From: a virus
Virus record (IMG/VR): IMGVR_UViG_3300028572_000020
Location: 1 to 40,106 of that record
DNA: 40,106 nucleotides
Direction: 5' to 3' (one strand)
The position numbers were made by a program, and so were the translations under genes. The notes below the pieces were generated by a model, which was not told the DNA's origin, did no database searches, and saw nothing but the letters and a program-made list of their open reading frames with translations. Below, piece by piece: positions 16,352 through 23,910 of the stretch. How positions within the stretch are numbered: position 1 is the first letter of the stretch; the number at the start of each line of letters is the position of its first letter.

Positions 16352-16743
16352 TACTGTCCTTCTAGTGTGATATCCAATTCAATGTATTCAGCTTCAGTCC
16401 ACTTTGCTGAATCTTCATCTTGAGAAGGACCGCCAGACACGCCAGAAATAGTGCCGTATAACTTCGAAAGTGTTGCATCAGTCGCTTCAAGCTTTTCATG
16501 CTCTTGTTGAAGACTTTCATTGAACTTGGTTTTAACTAGGTGATTGAATAGTGCAGGAGGAACACCTAAATCATCTTTGACGCCTTCACGAATTCCTTTT
16601 AGGTCATCATTGGCTGTTCGAATTTTGCCTTTAAAAATTAATGATTCATCGATAAAGCCTTTCAACTTTTTTGCATCGACTGGATTATTAAGGATTGATT
16701 CTAGGTTGAATTCTGGTTTTGGTTGCTTTGGTAGACGTGCCAT
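16351..16743 (-). CDS. DsbA-like double-stranded DNA-binding / late transcription protein
   Basis: 130 residues. The central part (ILNNPVDAKKLKGFIDESL, then LKGIREGVKDDLGVPPALF, then NHLVKTKFN) resembles T4 DsbA, a small dsDNA-binding protein that stimulates late transcription, with its 'D.KKLK.YLDE ... IK.IR..A.DELG..P..FN.LVK' pattern. The extra acidic C-terminus (about 95-130) is not part of T4 DsbA. SD AGGAAAT precedes the ATG. It is coupled to the polymerase gene by a 1-nt overlap. The match is from memory of the family. Confidence 0.6.
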   Translation of the reverse strand: MARLPKQPKPEFNLESILNNPVDAKKLKGFIDESLIFKGKIRTANDDLKGIREGVKDDLGVPPALFNHLVKTKFNESLQQEHEKLEATDATLSKLYGTISGVSGGPSQDEDSAKWTEAEYIELDITLEGQ

Positions 16744-16763
16744 TTTGATATTTCCTATTATTT

Positions 16764-17156
16764 TTATTGTAATGTTTTTGGTGCATCAAATACAAAAAGT
16801 GATTCTTTTCTAAAGAATACTCGTGCATTGAATAATGAATTATAAACGGTAGAAAGAGAATCAGAAATATAAATCTTCACTACTTCATTTTGTTCCCAAG
16901 AATCATCAAGTGAAGTAAATTGATTTTTTTCAAAAAAGATTTTATATTTTCCATCTTCTGATTTATTTAAAGATTCCAATTTTGTTTGGAGTAATTCCAA
17001 ACATGCCTTAGTACATAAATCGTATGTATTGAAATCATCCGACCCAGAAACAACTTTATTTAGACCTGGGAATTCTTTAGAAAGATTAATTCCTAAAATT
17101 TCTGTTCCGATATCAGGAGTAAATTCGATTAGATAATAAAATTTTAGATCTTCCAT
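16764..17156 (-). CDS. Unknown protein, paralogue of its upstream neighbour
   Basis: 130 residues, starting MEDLKFYYLIEF and carrying INLSKEFPGLNK. The next gene (17158-17550) has the same length and matching segments MDLKFFYIVEL and FTLSKEFEGQSW, so the two arose by tandem duplication. Predicted alpha/beta, soluble, with a Cys-containing central helix in both. GGAG precedes the ATG. Function unknown. Confidence 0.75.
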   Translation of the reverse strand: MEDLKFYYLIEFTPDIGTEILGINLSKEFPGLNKVVSGSDDFNTYDLCTKACLELLQTKLESLNKSEDGKYKIFFEKNQFTSLDDSWEQNEVVKIYISDSLSTVYNSLFNARVFFRKESLFVFDAPKTLQ

Positions 17157-17157
17157 A

Positions 17158-17550
17158 TTAGTGAAATCTCCGTGGATTAGAATCTTTATCAGATTTGAAT
17201 AGTAGAACAGCTGATTTAATTAACCATTCACCTTTGATGTCTTTTATATCCATTGAGACTAATGCATTATCATCAAAATCTGTTTCTAATGTTTGGATTT
17301 CTTCTGGTGCACATGACAGATATGGGTTTTCAGCATATGTGCAAGCGACTTTTTTTCCGTCTGAATTAAACTCTTTTGTTTTACTTTTCATGAACTCTTT
17401 CAAATTATTGATACAGTGTTTATCCGTATCATATGATTGAGAGTGTAAGGCTAACCAAGATTGGCCTTCGAATTCTTTAGAGAGTGTAAACTTAGAAATT
17501 AACGGATGCTTGAGGTTTAATTCTACAATGTAGAAGAATTTGAGATCCAT
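17158..17550 (-). CDS. Unknown protein, paralogue of the downstream gene
   Basis: 130 residues starting MDLKFFYIVEL. It aligns with 16764-17156 in the first 35 residues and in overall plan, and diverges after that. Only 1 bp separates it from its paralogue. A promoter-like TGTGGTAGAAT lies upstream at about 17584. No family recognised. Confidence 0.75.
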   Translation of the reverse strand: MDLKFFYIVELNLKHPLISKFTLSKEFEGQSWLALHSQSYDTDKHCINNLKEFMKSKTKEFNSDGKKVACTYAENPYLSCAPEEIQTLETDFDDNALVSMDIKDIKGEWLIKSAVLLFKSDKDSNPRRFH

Positions 17551-17602
17551 TTTATTATTATATTTCTTATGGTTATTTTTATTATTCTACCACATTTCTC
17601 AT

Positions 17603-18679
17603 TTAAGTGATATACAAATTGGTCAATTGTGTATCTACTGTACTCATTGATGTTGTAGTGATATTAGGAGTCCAAAGCTCGGTGATCGAGATTGGCGGGA
17701 ATAAACTAACTGGCGTAGTTGCATCAACAAAGAATTTTGGTGAATTATTACTATCAGCCTTATAATAAATCACTTGTTGAGATGTAATCATTGTACTCAA
17801 TGGCATCGCATCTAACAAATCTCTATCATAATTTGAAAACGGAGAATTAGCCCTTAAAAAATATCCAGTGTCAGACACTCCAGTCAATGTAGTATCTCCA
17901 ATGATTAATGAAGTAACTATAAGTCTTGAATTAATTAATAATCCTGACACATTTGAACAAGTATATCCAGTATAAGATGTTCCTCTAGGAATTTCAAATG
18001 TGCTAACATTACTCCAAGCCGAAGGAGTAATAGGATTTTCTACATTGTTTTTATAAAAAGTTAATGATGTATATGAAGTTGCGACCTGCTGGTATACGAG
18101 AACTTGGATCAGGCTAGTCTCAGAAGATAACACAGGATTGAACGTAAGGCGGTTAGCGACAGTCCTATTATACAAAGAACTATCTATCTCAACCCCATTG
18201 ACATAGACCACTAGGACGTCAGGATTTGATCCATTACTAAAACTCAACGAGATTCGTTTTGATGAATCGTCTTTACCAGCAAGCAAAGAAACAGGGCCAG
18301 TTCTATTAAAAAGGAATTCAGTGAATGAATTATTTGAGACTTGTTGAATTTCCAGAACCATTGTCAAACTTGATTCTGTGGCATCAGCAGTCGGGATAGC
18401 TATGGACAAAATGTCCTGAGCTGAATTAATAGTTGGCTGAGAAGCTGGAACTGGAGATCCAACAGGAACAACTGTCCCACGCGGGACCCAATTCGGTAAT
18501 GTAGAATTGTAATTTGCTGTTGTTGTTAATGTTTGAGTATCACTTGATCCAATTTTGATAAGTGTCCCAGCACATTTGTATGTGATAGTGCACTTAGTCA
18601 GAGTTGCATGAGTTTGATTGATCAGCTGTTCGGTTTTACGATGACATGTATCGCATTTGAATTGGGTGAAATTGGTCAT
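17603..18679 (-). CDS. Zinc-ribbon plus beta-rich, virion-like unknown protein
   Basis: 358 residues. An N-terminal zinc-ribbon-like segment has CDTC (about 9-12) and two later cysteines (CTIT and KCAG, about 31-36). The rest is Ser/Thr/Asn-rich with many beta strands and repeats of short hydrophobic strands (SLTMVLEIQQ, LIQVLVYQQ). This composition is typical of phage fibres, decorations or structural proteins. No transmembrane segment. A structural role is inference from composition only. Confidence 0.6.
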   Translation of the reverse strand: MTNFTQFKCDTCHRKTEQLINQTHATLTKCTITYKCAGTLIKIGSSDTQTLTTTANYNSTLPNWVPRGTVVPVGSPVPASQPTINSAQDILSIAIPTADATESSLTMVLEIQQVSNNSFTEFLFNRTGPVSLLAGKDDSSKRISLSFSNGSNPDVLVVYVNGVEIDSSLYNRTVANRLTFNPVLSSETSLIQVLVYQQVATSYTSLTFYKNNVENPITPSAWSNVSTFEIPRGTSYTGYTCSNVSGLLINSRLIVTSLIIGDTTLTGVSDTGYFLRANSPFSNYDRDLLDAMPLSTMITSQQVIYYKADSNNSPKFFVDATTPVSLFPPISITELWTPNITTTSMSTVDTQLTNLYIT

Positions 18680-18697
18680 GTGTTACCATAGAGTGTT

Positions 18698-19006
18698 TCA
18701 TTTATTTATCTGACCTGGTGGAGCTACAATTACACCACTAGCTGGATCACTCTTGATCGGCAGCCCAATCGTGGATTTTCGATATGTCCGAAGAAGGATA
18801 TCAACATCCTGGCAATTGTATGCATCACCATTTTTATAATTGATAACTTGAACACATTTCCCGACACCATCTGTTTCAACGACTGGCAATTCTTGCTTCG
18901 TGGTGTACAAGGAGAAACTAGCCATTCCGCCTATAGAAATTAATGAAGTCAATAGCGCAACACAGAGAAGTTGGGATGTCTTAACGCTATAATAAATTGT
19001 AGCCAT
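18698..19006 (-). CDS. Small membrane-anchored protein, periplasmic C-terminus
   Basis: 102 residues. One membrane segment (about 12-35, LLCVALLTSLISIGGMASFSLY) follows a short N-terminus and acts as an anchor or signal. The outer part has a conserved-looking block KCVQVINYKNGDAYNCQDVDILLRTYR with two cysteines that could form a disulfide. I recall similar one-helix proteins in many large phages, with no known role. It lacks the proline-rich character of Rz-type spanins. Confidence 0.7.
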   Translation of the reverse strand: MATIYYSVKTSQLLCVALLTSLISIGGMASFSLYTTKQELPVVETDGVGKCVQVINYKNGDAYNCQDVDILLRTYRKSTIGLPIKSDPASGVIVAPPGQINK

Positions 19007-19017
19007 TTTGAGAAGTC

Positions 19018-19302
19018 CTAATCAAAAGATGCAACATGAACAAGAAAATGAATGTATGGTTCTCTAATTTTTCGGCGCGCCAGATCAATTTGTCTATCAG
19101 TAAAAAAACCATTTTCCAAATATTTTTCTAATAATGACTCAAAAAATATTTTGTCTGATACTGCAGAAAAATGTTCAGGTAATCCTACTAACGTATTATC
19201 ATCAAAATTTTTAGCGAGTCTATAAATTGCGCGAGCAATCCAGTAATCGGAATTGTCTAATCTTTCCTTTATGGAATTAAAATCCCAAACTGTTGTCGTC
19301 AT
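19018..19302 (-). CDS. Unknown 94-residue helical protein
   Basis: The start is placed at the ATG at 19300-19302 (MTTTVWDFNSIKERLDN), which has GAG 6 nt before it and overlaps the previous gene by 26 nt. A longer frame upstream would run fully inside that gene. The protein is helical and amphipathic (YWIARAIYRLAKNF, FFESLLEKYLENGFF, then DRQIDLARRKIREP). No family recognised. Confidence 0.65.
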   Translation of the reverse strand: MTTTVWDFNSIKERLDNSDYWIARAIYRLAKNFDDNTLVGLPEHFSAVSDKIFFESLLEKYLENGFFTDRQIDLARRKIREPYIHFLVHVASFD

Positions 19303-19684
19303 TATACTCAAATTCCTCGTTTTGTAAACATAAAAATAAAGTTTCGGCTTTCCTATTAGCCCATTGTCCATTGTCCATAAGCACAGCATTAAGTTCATCT
19401 AATGACTTAGGGCCCATGACTTGGCTAATTTCACCAAAGGCTTGTTTTCTATATTTTGCGGCTTCTTCTTTACGTTTTTTAGCTTCTTCACGTTTTTTAT
19501 CCAGAAGGCATGTATGAAGGCGTCCATGGAAATCCTTCATCATCCAACCACTTTTAGTTCGGTGCCAAGTTAATCCAGATTTTCTACAATGTTTACATGT
19601 TATGTTTTTTGAAAGATATGGTTCTTCATCTTCATCCTGGTCACCAAAATGATCACCGTCTCCATCTCCACCAAACCAACCCAT
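19277..19684 (-). CDS. Acidic/zinc-ribbon unknown protein
   Basis: 135 residues. An N-terminal Gly/Asp-rich stretch (GGDGDGDHFGDQDEDEEP) is followed by CKHC (about 30-33) and HTC (about 57-59) as possible zinc ligands, a highly charged KKREEAKKRKEEAAKYRK helix, and an acidic end. It lies 2 bp after the DnaQ-like exonuclease gene. Function unknown; nucleic-acid binding is possible. Confidence 0.7.
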   Translation of the reverse strand: MGWFGGDGDGDHFGDQDEDEEPYLSKNITCKHCRKSGLTWHRTKSGWMMKDFHGRLHTCLLDKKREEAKKRKEEAAKYRKQAFGEISQVMGPKSLDELNAVLMDNGQWANRKAETLFLCLQNEEFEYNDDNSLGF

Positions 19685-19686
19685 AA

Positions 19687-20274
19687 TTATACTCCTAGTG
19701 CAGACTCTGTAATTGTTCTCATCATCTTTGCAGCTTGAAGTGTGAGAAGAGCATCTTCTAATGCATTATGAGTTGTACGTGGTGGCAATCCAAGAAATTG
19801 AAAAAGCTCTTCAGATTTATGAATACCAAACATAATCAATCCAGCGGCAGAAGTGTCGATTCTGGTAGCTCCAATCTTGAACATAATCTTCAGAGGTTCT
19901 AAGAGTTGTTCTGTAAATTTAATATCAAAATCAATATGATGACCTAAGATATACACAAATTCATCAGCTTCAAAATACTTCAAATATAATGAAACAAGAT
20001 CGATTGCAGCAGTTTCTAAATCAACCCCATTTGCTTCTAGATGTTCTTGGCTTAGACCATGAATTTTTTGAGCTTGCAATTGCCATTTATATTTTGATGC
20101 ATCAAATTTGATTTCTCGATATAGGGTATCAACTGGTTCAAATGTAGCAAGATCAAAGATCACCGCACCAAATGAAACACCTTGAAATTCAATAGTAGAA
20201 TCTTGGCCCCATGCAGATCCGGAAGTCTCCCAATCAATTGCTAAGGCGTATTTAGGTAGTGGTTTTTGAGCCAT
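19687..20274 (-). CDS. DnaQ-like 3'-5' exonuclease (DEDDh family)
   Basis: 195 residues. Exo I AIDWETSG (D14, E16), Exo II GHHIDFDIKF (about 110) and Exo III THNALEDALLTLQ (His and Asp, about 167) are all present, so the catalytic DEDDh set is complete. Related enzymes proofread DNA or trim RNA ends (RNase T, oligoribonuclease, T4 DexA). The polymerase in this window has its own exonuclease domain, so this is an extra nuclease. It overlaps no neighbour but sits within 3 bp of genes on both sides. Confidence 0.88.
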   Translation of the reverse strand: MAQKPLPKYALAIDWETSGSAWGQDSTIEFQGVSFGAVIFDLATFEPVDTLYREIKFDASKYKWQLQAQKIHGLSQEHLEANGVDLETAAIDLVSLYLKYFEADEFVYILGHHIDFDIKFTEQLLEPLKIMFKIGATRIDTSAAGLIMFGIHKSEELFQFLGLPPRTTHNALEDALLTLQAAKMMRTITESALGV

Positions 20275-20276
20275 TA

Positions 20277-20873
20277 TTAAAGACCACCAATGATAGAAAT
20301 TATTTCTTTTGTTCTATCTTCAACGGTGGCTGATTCAACCGTATGATATTTTATTTCAGATGCATCTAGGAACGTAATAATGTAATCATTTATGCATTGC
20401 TGAGTATCTTCTTTAGCACGAACTCCATCGTCGATAAATGGAATTTTACCAATTGGAAAGAGAATGATTTTATCATATTGTTCAATTGCTTTTATACACT
20501 TCTTCGTGAATTCAGCAAACCATGAATTACTCACTTTATTTTTAGAAGCCCAAAGTTTAGTGTAAGCCCAAACATCAGCTGGGCTCCTATCAACTAAAAA
20601 ATTAATAGGAGTGGTACTTACTACTATATTTCGGAGCACATGTAGATCACGATGAATCTTAACATCTAAAACTCGAGATTGATAAACCTTCATAAGTTTT
20701 GATGTTGCTGTAGCCTGATCAAGAGTACATTTCATTTCTTCTAAAATAGCACGAGATACTTTAAAATCATCAACTACAATTTCAGGATCCTTAGATTGTA
20801 CTTTAGCAATATTATCAAGAGTACAAGTTTTTCCGGTTCCGTGAGAGCCAGAAACTCCAATTATTTTTGTCAT
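20277..20873 (-). CDS. P-loop nucleotide kinase-like ATPase
   Basis: 198 residues. Walker A GVSGSHGTGKT lies at residues 6-16. A later LVDRSPADVWAYTKLW segment (about 115) resembles the DR(S/G)..D.. motif of AAA_28/NadR-type and deoxynucleoside kinases. A lid-like arginine region is near VEDRTKEI. It probably phosphorylates a nucleoside, nucleotide or related small molecule; the substrate cannot be read from the sequence. In a run with the exonuclease and the next gene, 1-2 bp apart. Confidence 0.7.
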   Translation of the reverse strand: MTKIIGVSGSHGTGKTCTLDNIAKVQSKDPEIVVDDFKVSRAILEEMKCTLDQATATSKLMKVYQSRVLDVKIHRDLHVLRNIVVSTTPINFLVDRSPADVWAYTKLWASKNKVSNSWFAEFTKKCIKAIEQYDKIILFPIGKIPFIDDGVRAKEDTQQCINDYIITFLDASEIKYHTVESATVEDRTKEIISIIGGL

Positions 20874-20874
20874 A

Positions 20875-21513
20875 TTATTTTTTATGTTCTGAATTAAATA
20901 TTGATGCTAGACGATGTTCCAGTCCTCGATCAAAATTAAGGACTCTAGTATATTTAGCAACTTGATCTGTTATTAAGTTATACCGATGATGTTTATCATA
21001 TGCAAGAATTAGGCCACCATCAATATTGTTAGCAATACCAACTTTTTTTTCATTAAAGTTTTTATACGTCGTAATCAATGTACCAATCATACTTAGATGT
21101 TTTACTGTTCTGAGTATGATTCCATTTTCTTTATAAGACTTAAACAGTTCTACGAAGGCGTCACGCTGACTTTCATGGATGATCACAAAATTCCCGCCTG
21201 CGCGCCGTGTGGTCCTAGCAATATCATTACGAGCAGTTTGAACATCACACGCAGTTAAAGCATCTTTGAAGTGGCTGCCATGTTCTAACAATGCATCAAT
21301 AACAATGGATTCGAAATCATACGTGCGCTCGGTTAATTCAATATATTCTTGTTTGACTTCTAGTTTCATAGTATAATCTTCAGCAACATTAAATCTGAGA
21401 GCATAAACAAAGCCACTAGAATAATCAAATTGTTGTGCACAAACAAAATCAGGAATACCCAAATACCTACGAGTGAGTTCACTCTGGATTACTGCGTTTT
21501 TATGTTGGCTCAT
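20875..21513 (-). CDS. Unknown 212-residue protein
   Basis: A mixed alpha/beta soluble protein. A basic segment TARNDIARTTRRAGGNFVIIHES near the middle is the only striking part. No catalytic motif recognised. It is first in the short operon with the kinase-like and DnaQ-like genes, behind the terminator at 21530-21554. Confidence 0.7.
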   Translation of the reverse strand: MSQHKNAVIQSELTRRYLGIPDFVCAQQFDYSSGFVYALRFNVAEDYTMKLEVKQEYIELTERTYDFESIVIDALLEHGSHFKDALTACDVQTARNDIARTTRRAGGNFVIIHESQRDAFVELFKSYKENGIILRTVKHLSMIGTLITTYKNFNEKKVGIANNIDGGLILAYDKHHRYNLITDQVAKYTRVLNFDRGLEHRLASIFNSEHKK

Positions 21514-21529
21514 TATTTTATTAAATGAA

Positions 21530-21554
21530 GAGAGGCACCTATTTAGTGCCTCTC
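21530..21554. terminator. 9-bp stem-loop terminator
   Basis: GAGAGGCAC and GTGCCTCTC with a 7-nt loop, about 20 bp after the stop of the gene at 21576. It separates the phoH unit from the exonuclease/kinase unit. Confidence 0.8.
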
Positions 21555-21575
21555 CGGAAAGCTTAAATATGAAAC

Positions 21576-21839
21576 TTAAGCTGGTGTTTGCGCGGCGGCT
21601 TCATCCTTGCGATGCTTAATAATACCATCGACATACCGATTCGCATTATCAATAATCTTTGGAGCAATATACGACGGACCACTAACGATTTCATGGACAT
21701 AATGGGCAAACTCGGTTTGCCATTTATGGAGTGAAGTTCCTCGTGAATTGTTACGAAGACCTTTAGTTGCTTTTACAAAGCGTTCTGCTAGGTCTTCTAC
21801 AACTTTGTCGTATTGGGAATGAATTGCGATTACGGTCAT
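21576..21839 (-). CDS. Unknown 87-residue helical protein
   Basis: A perfect GGAG lies 7 nt before the ATG. The protein is basic and helical (DKVVEDLAERFVKATKGLRNN), with YVHEIV and HRKDEAAAQTPA towards the end. No family recognised. It follows phoH by 33 bp and ends at a terminator, so the two are probably co-transcribed. Confidence 0.7.
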   Translation of the reverse strand: MTVIAIHSQYDKVVEDLAERFVKATKGLRNNSRGTSLHKWQTEFAHYVHEIVSGPSYIAPKIIDNANRYVDGIIKHRKDEAAAQTPA

Positions 21840-21872
21840 GGTGAAACTCCAACTATTAGATTTATAAAATGT

Positions 21873-22598
21873 TTAGCCGTTCAATTGAACATGCTTAAAC
21901 TCTTTGCCATCAGGCGATTCGAGATAGGTAAGAATCGATCCGATTAGCGGCGAACGAACAATGTCGCTCTTCAAAAACTCGATCACGCTGATGTTTGCAT
22001 CGCGACCTTTAAGTTTTCGTACTGCCCATGTCAATCCGTTTTCCACGCGTTTATCCAGGTCGGTTTGCGTATGGTCGCCGTTGACTGCCATGGTTGTGTT
22101 AAATCCAATACGGGTCAAGAACAATTTCATTTGATCTTTAGTCGTATTTTCTGCTTCGTCAAGGATCACAAAGCAGTTATCAAAAGTTCTACCTCTCATA
22201 TAAGCAAGAGGAGCAATTTCGATCTTTCCATCATTCATATAATCCTGAACCATCTTAGGACCAATATGAGCATTCAATCCATCTAGAAGAGGAAGCAAAT
22301 AGGGATGAACTTTTTCTTCTAACGTACCTGGAAGGAAACCAAGTTTTTCGCCAGACTCAACAATCGGGCGGGTTAGAACAATTCTAGATACTTCATTAGC
22401 AACTAATTTTTCACAAGCAATAGCTGTAGCAATAAATGTCTTACCGGACCCAGCAGGACCTTGGCCAAAAATTACAGGATCTTCACGCAAGTGTTGCATA
22501 TACAATTCTTGTGTGTAATTTTTAGCTATGATTTTACGGCTAAAAACTTGTCTTGCTGGTACGGTTTTTACTGGGGCTTCATACTTCTTCTTTGTCAT
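21873..22598 (-). CDS. phoH: PhoH-like ATPase
   Basis: 241 residues from the ATG at 22596-22598, with AAGGA 8 nt upstream; a TTG one codon earlier is ignored. Walker A GQGPAGSGKT, Walker B NCFVILDEAEN and the PhoH signatures LTRPIVESGEKLGFLPG and TQTDLDK are clear. PhoH proteins are P-loop ATPases often linked to RNA metabolism (some are fused to PIN RNases or neighbour YbeY) and are common in marine and T4-like phages. Their role in infection is unsettled. Length fits the family core. Confidence 0.95.
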   Translation of the reverse strand: MTKKKYEAPVKTVPARQVFSRKIIAKNYTQELYMQHLREDPVIFGQGPAGSGKTFIATAIACEKLVANEVSRIVLTRPIVESGEKLGFLPGTLEEKVHPYLLPLLDGLNAHIGPKMVQDYMNDGKIEIAPLAYMRGRTFDNCFVILDEAENTTKDQMKLFLTRIGFNTTMAVNGDHTQTDLDKRVENGLTWAVRKLKGRDANISVIEFLKSDIVRSPLIGSILTYLESPDGKEFKHVQLNG

Positions 22599-22632
22599 CA
22601 ATATTCCTTTTTATTCTTATTATTGCTGGAAC

Positions 22633-23004
22633 TTATGAATCACTTGCCTCAGATTGCGATGCATTATAAAGAACTTGTGCATAATTATCGAAAGGCAAGA
22701 CTAAAGCCAATTGCGTGTCCTTAGCTTTGAGCATACTCAAAACATAAGCACCAAGCTTTTGTGCTTCTCCCTTAGACAGTGCCTTCAATGAATCTATCAA
22801 ATCCTTTTTAGGAAAAAACTGATCATAGTATGCATTGAAATTTCGAATACACATGATGTCGCCCTGTTCCAAAGCCATGACTGCTCGAGCCAAAGTTAAG
22901 GTCTGTGCGCCATCAGTAATCCCATTTTTGGCAATAGCATCAATCACCATCAATGTAGTTATATCGACTTGTCCTTCAACAAGTTTGATTTCTCTTAATT
23001 TCAT
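22633..23004 (-). CDS. Unknown 123-residue protein
   Basis: Start placed at the ATG at 23002-23004 (MKLREIKLVEGQVDI) instead of a TTG five codons upstream. A late-type TATAAATA at 23043-23050 would start transcription about 25 nt before it. The protein is helical; LSKGEAQKLGAYVLSML and FDNYAQVLYNASQSEAS are its clearest segments. Small late proteins of T4-like phages such as tail chaperones or assembly factors have this look, but I cannot assign it. Confidence 0.65.
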   Translation of the reverse strand: MKLREIKLVEGQVDITTLMVIDAIAKNGITDGAQTLTLARAVMALEQGDIMCIRNFNAYYDQFFPKKDLIDSLKALSKGEAQKLGAYVLSMLKAKDTQLALVLPFDNYAQVLYNASQSEASDS

Positions 23005-23042
23005 ATCTGTAAAACCCAATTGTAAGTACTACCGTCTACCGG

Positions 23043-23050
23043 TATTTATA
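23043..23050 (-). promoter_or_regulatory. Late-type promoter element
   Basis: TATAAATA on the minus strand, followed by CCGGTAG, 39 bp upstream of the gene starting at 23004. The downstream bases form a TACCG...CGGTA mini-hairpin. Confidence 0.5.
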
Positions 23051-23075
23051 CATTTAGATCTTACCCATAGCTAAA

Positions 23076-23231
23076 TTACTTCAACTCATCATCAAATATA
23101 GAAGCAATACATAAACCATCTATCAAATCATCGAAGAAATCGCCAATACTATATTCTATTGACAGGAGAATCATCCAGCCAATCAAACCAATTGCTAATA
23201 TGAAAAGTAAGATAACACCCACCGTCAACAT
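23076..23231 (-). CDS. Small membrane protein, 51 residues
   Basis: An uninterrupted frame from the ATG at 23229-23231 to TAA at 23076, preceded by AAGGA at good distance. It starts MLTVGVILLFILAIGLIGWM, a single hydrophobic helix, and continues with an acidic tail (GDFFDDLIDG, then FDDELK). It fills what would otherwise be a 224-bp gap. A role in the envelope, such as an inner-membrane regulator or holin-like function, is possible but unsupported. Confidence 0.6.
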   Translation of the reverse strand: MLTVGVILLFILAIGLIGWMILLSIEYSIGDFFDDLIDGLCIASIFDDELK

Positions 23232-23243
23232 GATTTATAATCC

Positions 23244-23867
23244 TTAATTGTGGCGATGTTCTGCCATATTTTGTATAAATTGCTCGGTCACTTCAGCCAA
23301 AGTAAATCCATCAAAAATTACTTTGATATTAGTTGTATACTGATGGACACCACCAACCAATGAACGAAGCCATTCATATTGCCCTTCTTGAGCATATGGA
23401 ATATAGCATTCAATATTCTTTACTGTAGAGATCACTACAGAGTCACGAGGGTCCGCAGGATCGTCCGCGTAAGTCAGGTCATAGTACCCAAAACCAGATA
23501 AATAACCGCGGTCGCTATCGGCGACCTTAGTGATCGTGAGAGATCCGATTTGGCCTTTTGCACAAGCCAATTGCGCGGATTTAAATTCTAATGCTTTAAC
23601 CAACATTTCAGTTCGAGCATCTCGAGCTTCATTGATTAGAGTATTAAATACATTACCCAATTTATCAGCTTCATCTAATGAAAGTTCAAAATAAATCTGA
23701 GTATCGTGTTCTGTTTCAGTCCCGGTATTAAATGTTAAATTGAGGCCACACCGTGGTTCTTGATTTACCTTAACTCCAGGAACCAAATCAACATCCAGTG
23801 TTAATTGGTTGCCAGGAACATCAGCCTCAAGAGCAGCATCAGCAAGAATTTTAGTTGTGTATGTCAT
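23244..23867 (-). CDS. Unknown 207-residue protein
   Basis: Start set at the ATG at 23865-23867 (MTYTTKILADAALEADVPG), with AAAGGA about 9 nt upstream. A longer frame to 23927 would overlap the upstream gene and lacks a ribosome site. The protein is beta-rich at the N-terminus with a helical middle (LSLDEADKLGNVFNTLINEARDA). No motif recognised. Confidence 0.7.
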   Translation of the reverse strand: MTYTTKILADAALEADVPGNQLTLDVDLVPGVKVNQEPRCGLNLTFNTGTETEHDTQIYFELSLDEADKLGNVFNTLINEARDARTEMLVKALEFKSAQLACAKGQIGSLTITKVADSDRGYLSGFGYYDLTYADDPADPRDSVVISTVKNIECYIPYAQEGQYEWLRSLVGGVHQYTTNIKVIFDGFTLAEVTEQFIQNMAEHRHN

Positions 23868-23910
23868 TAATGTTATTCCTTTATACAAAAGTTTGTTGAT
23901 TAAAAATATG

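Noticed and set aside
19303-19398. Longer N-terminus for the gene at 19018
   Set aside because: The extension lies entirely within the upstream gene and lacks a ribosome site, while the ATG at 19302 has one.
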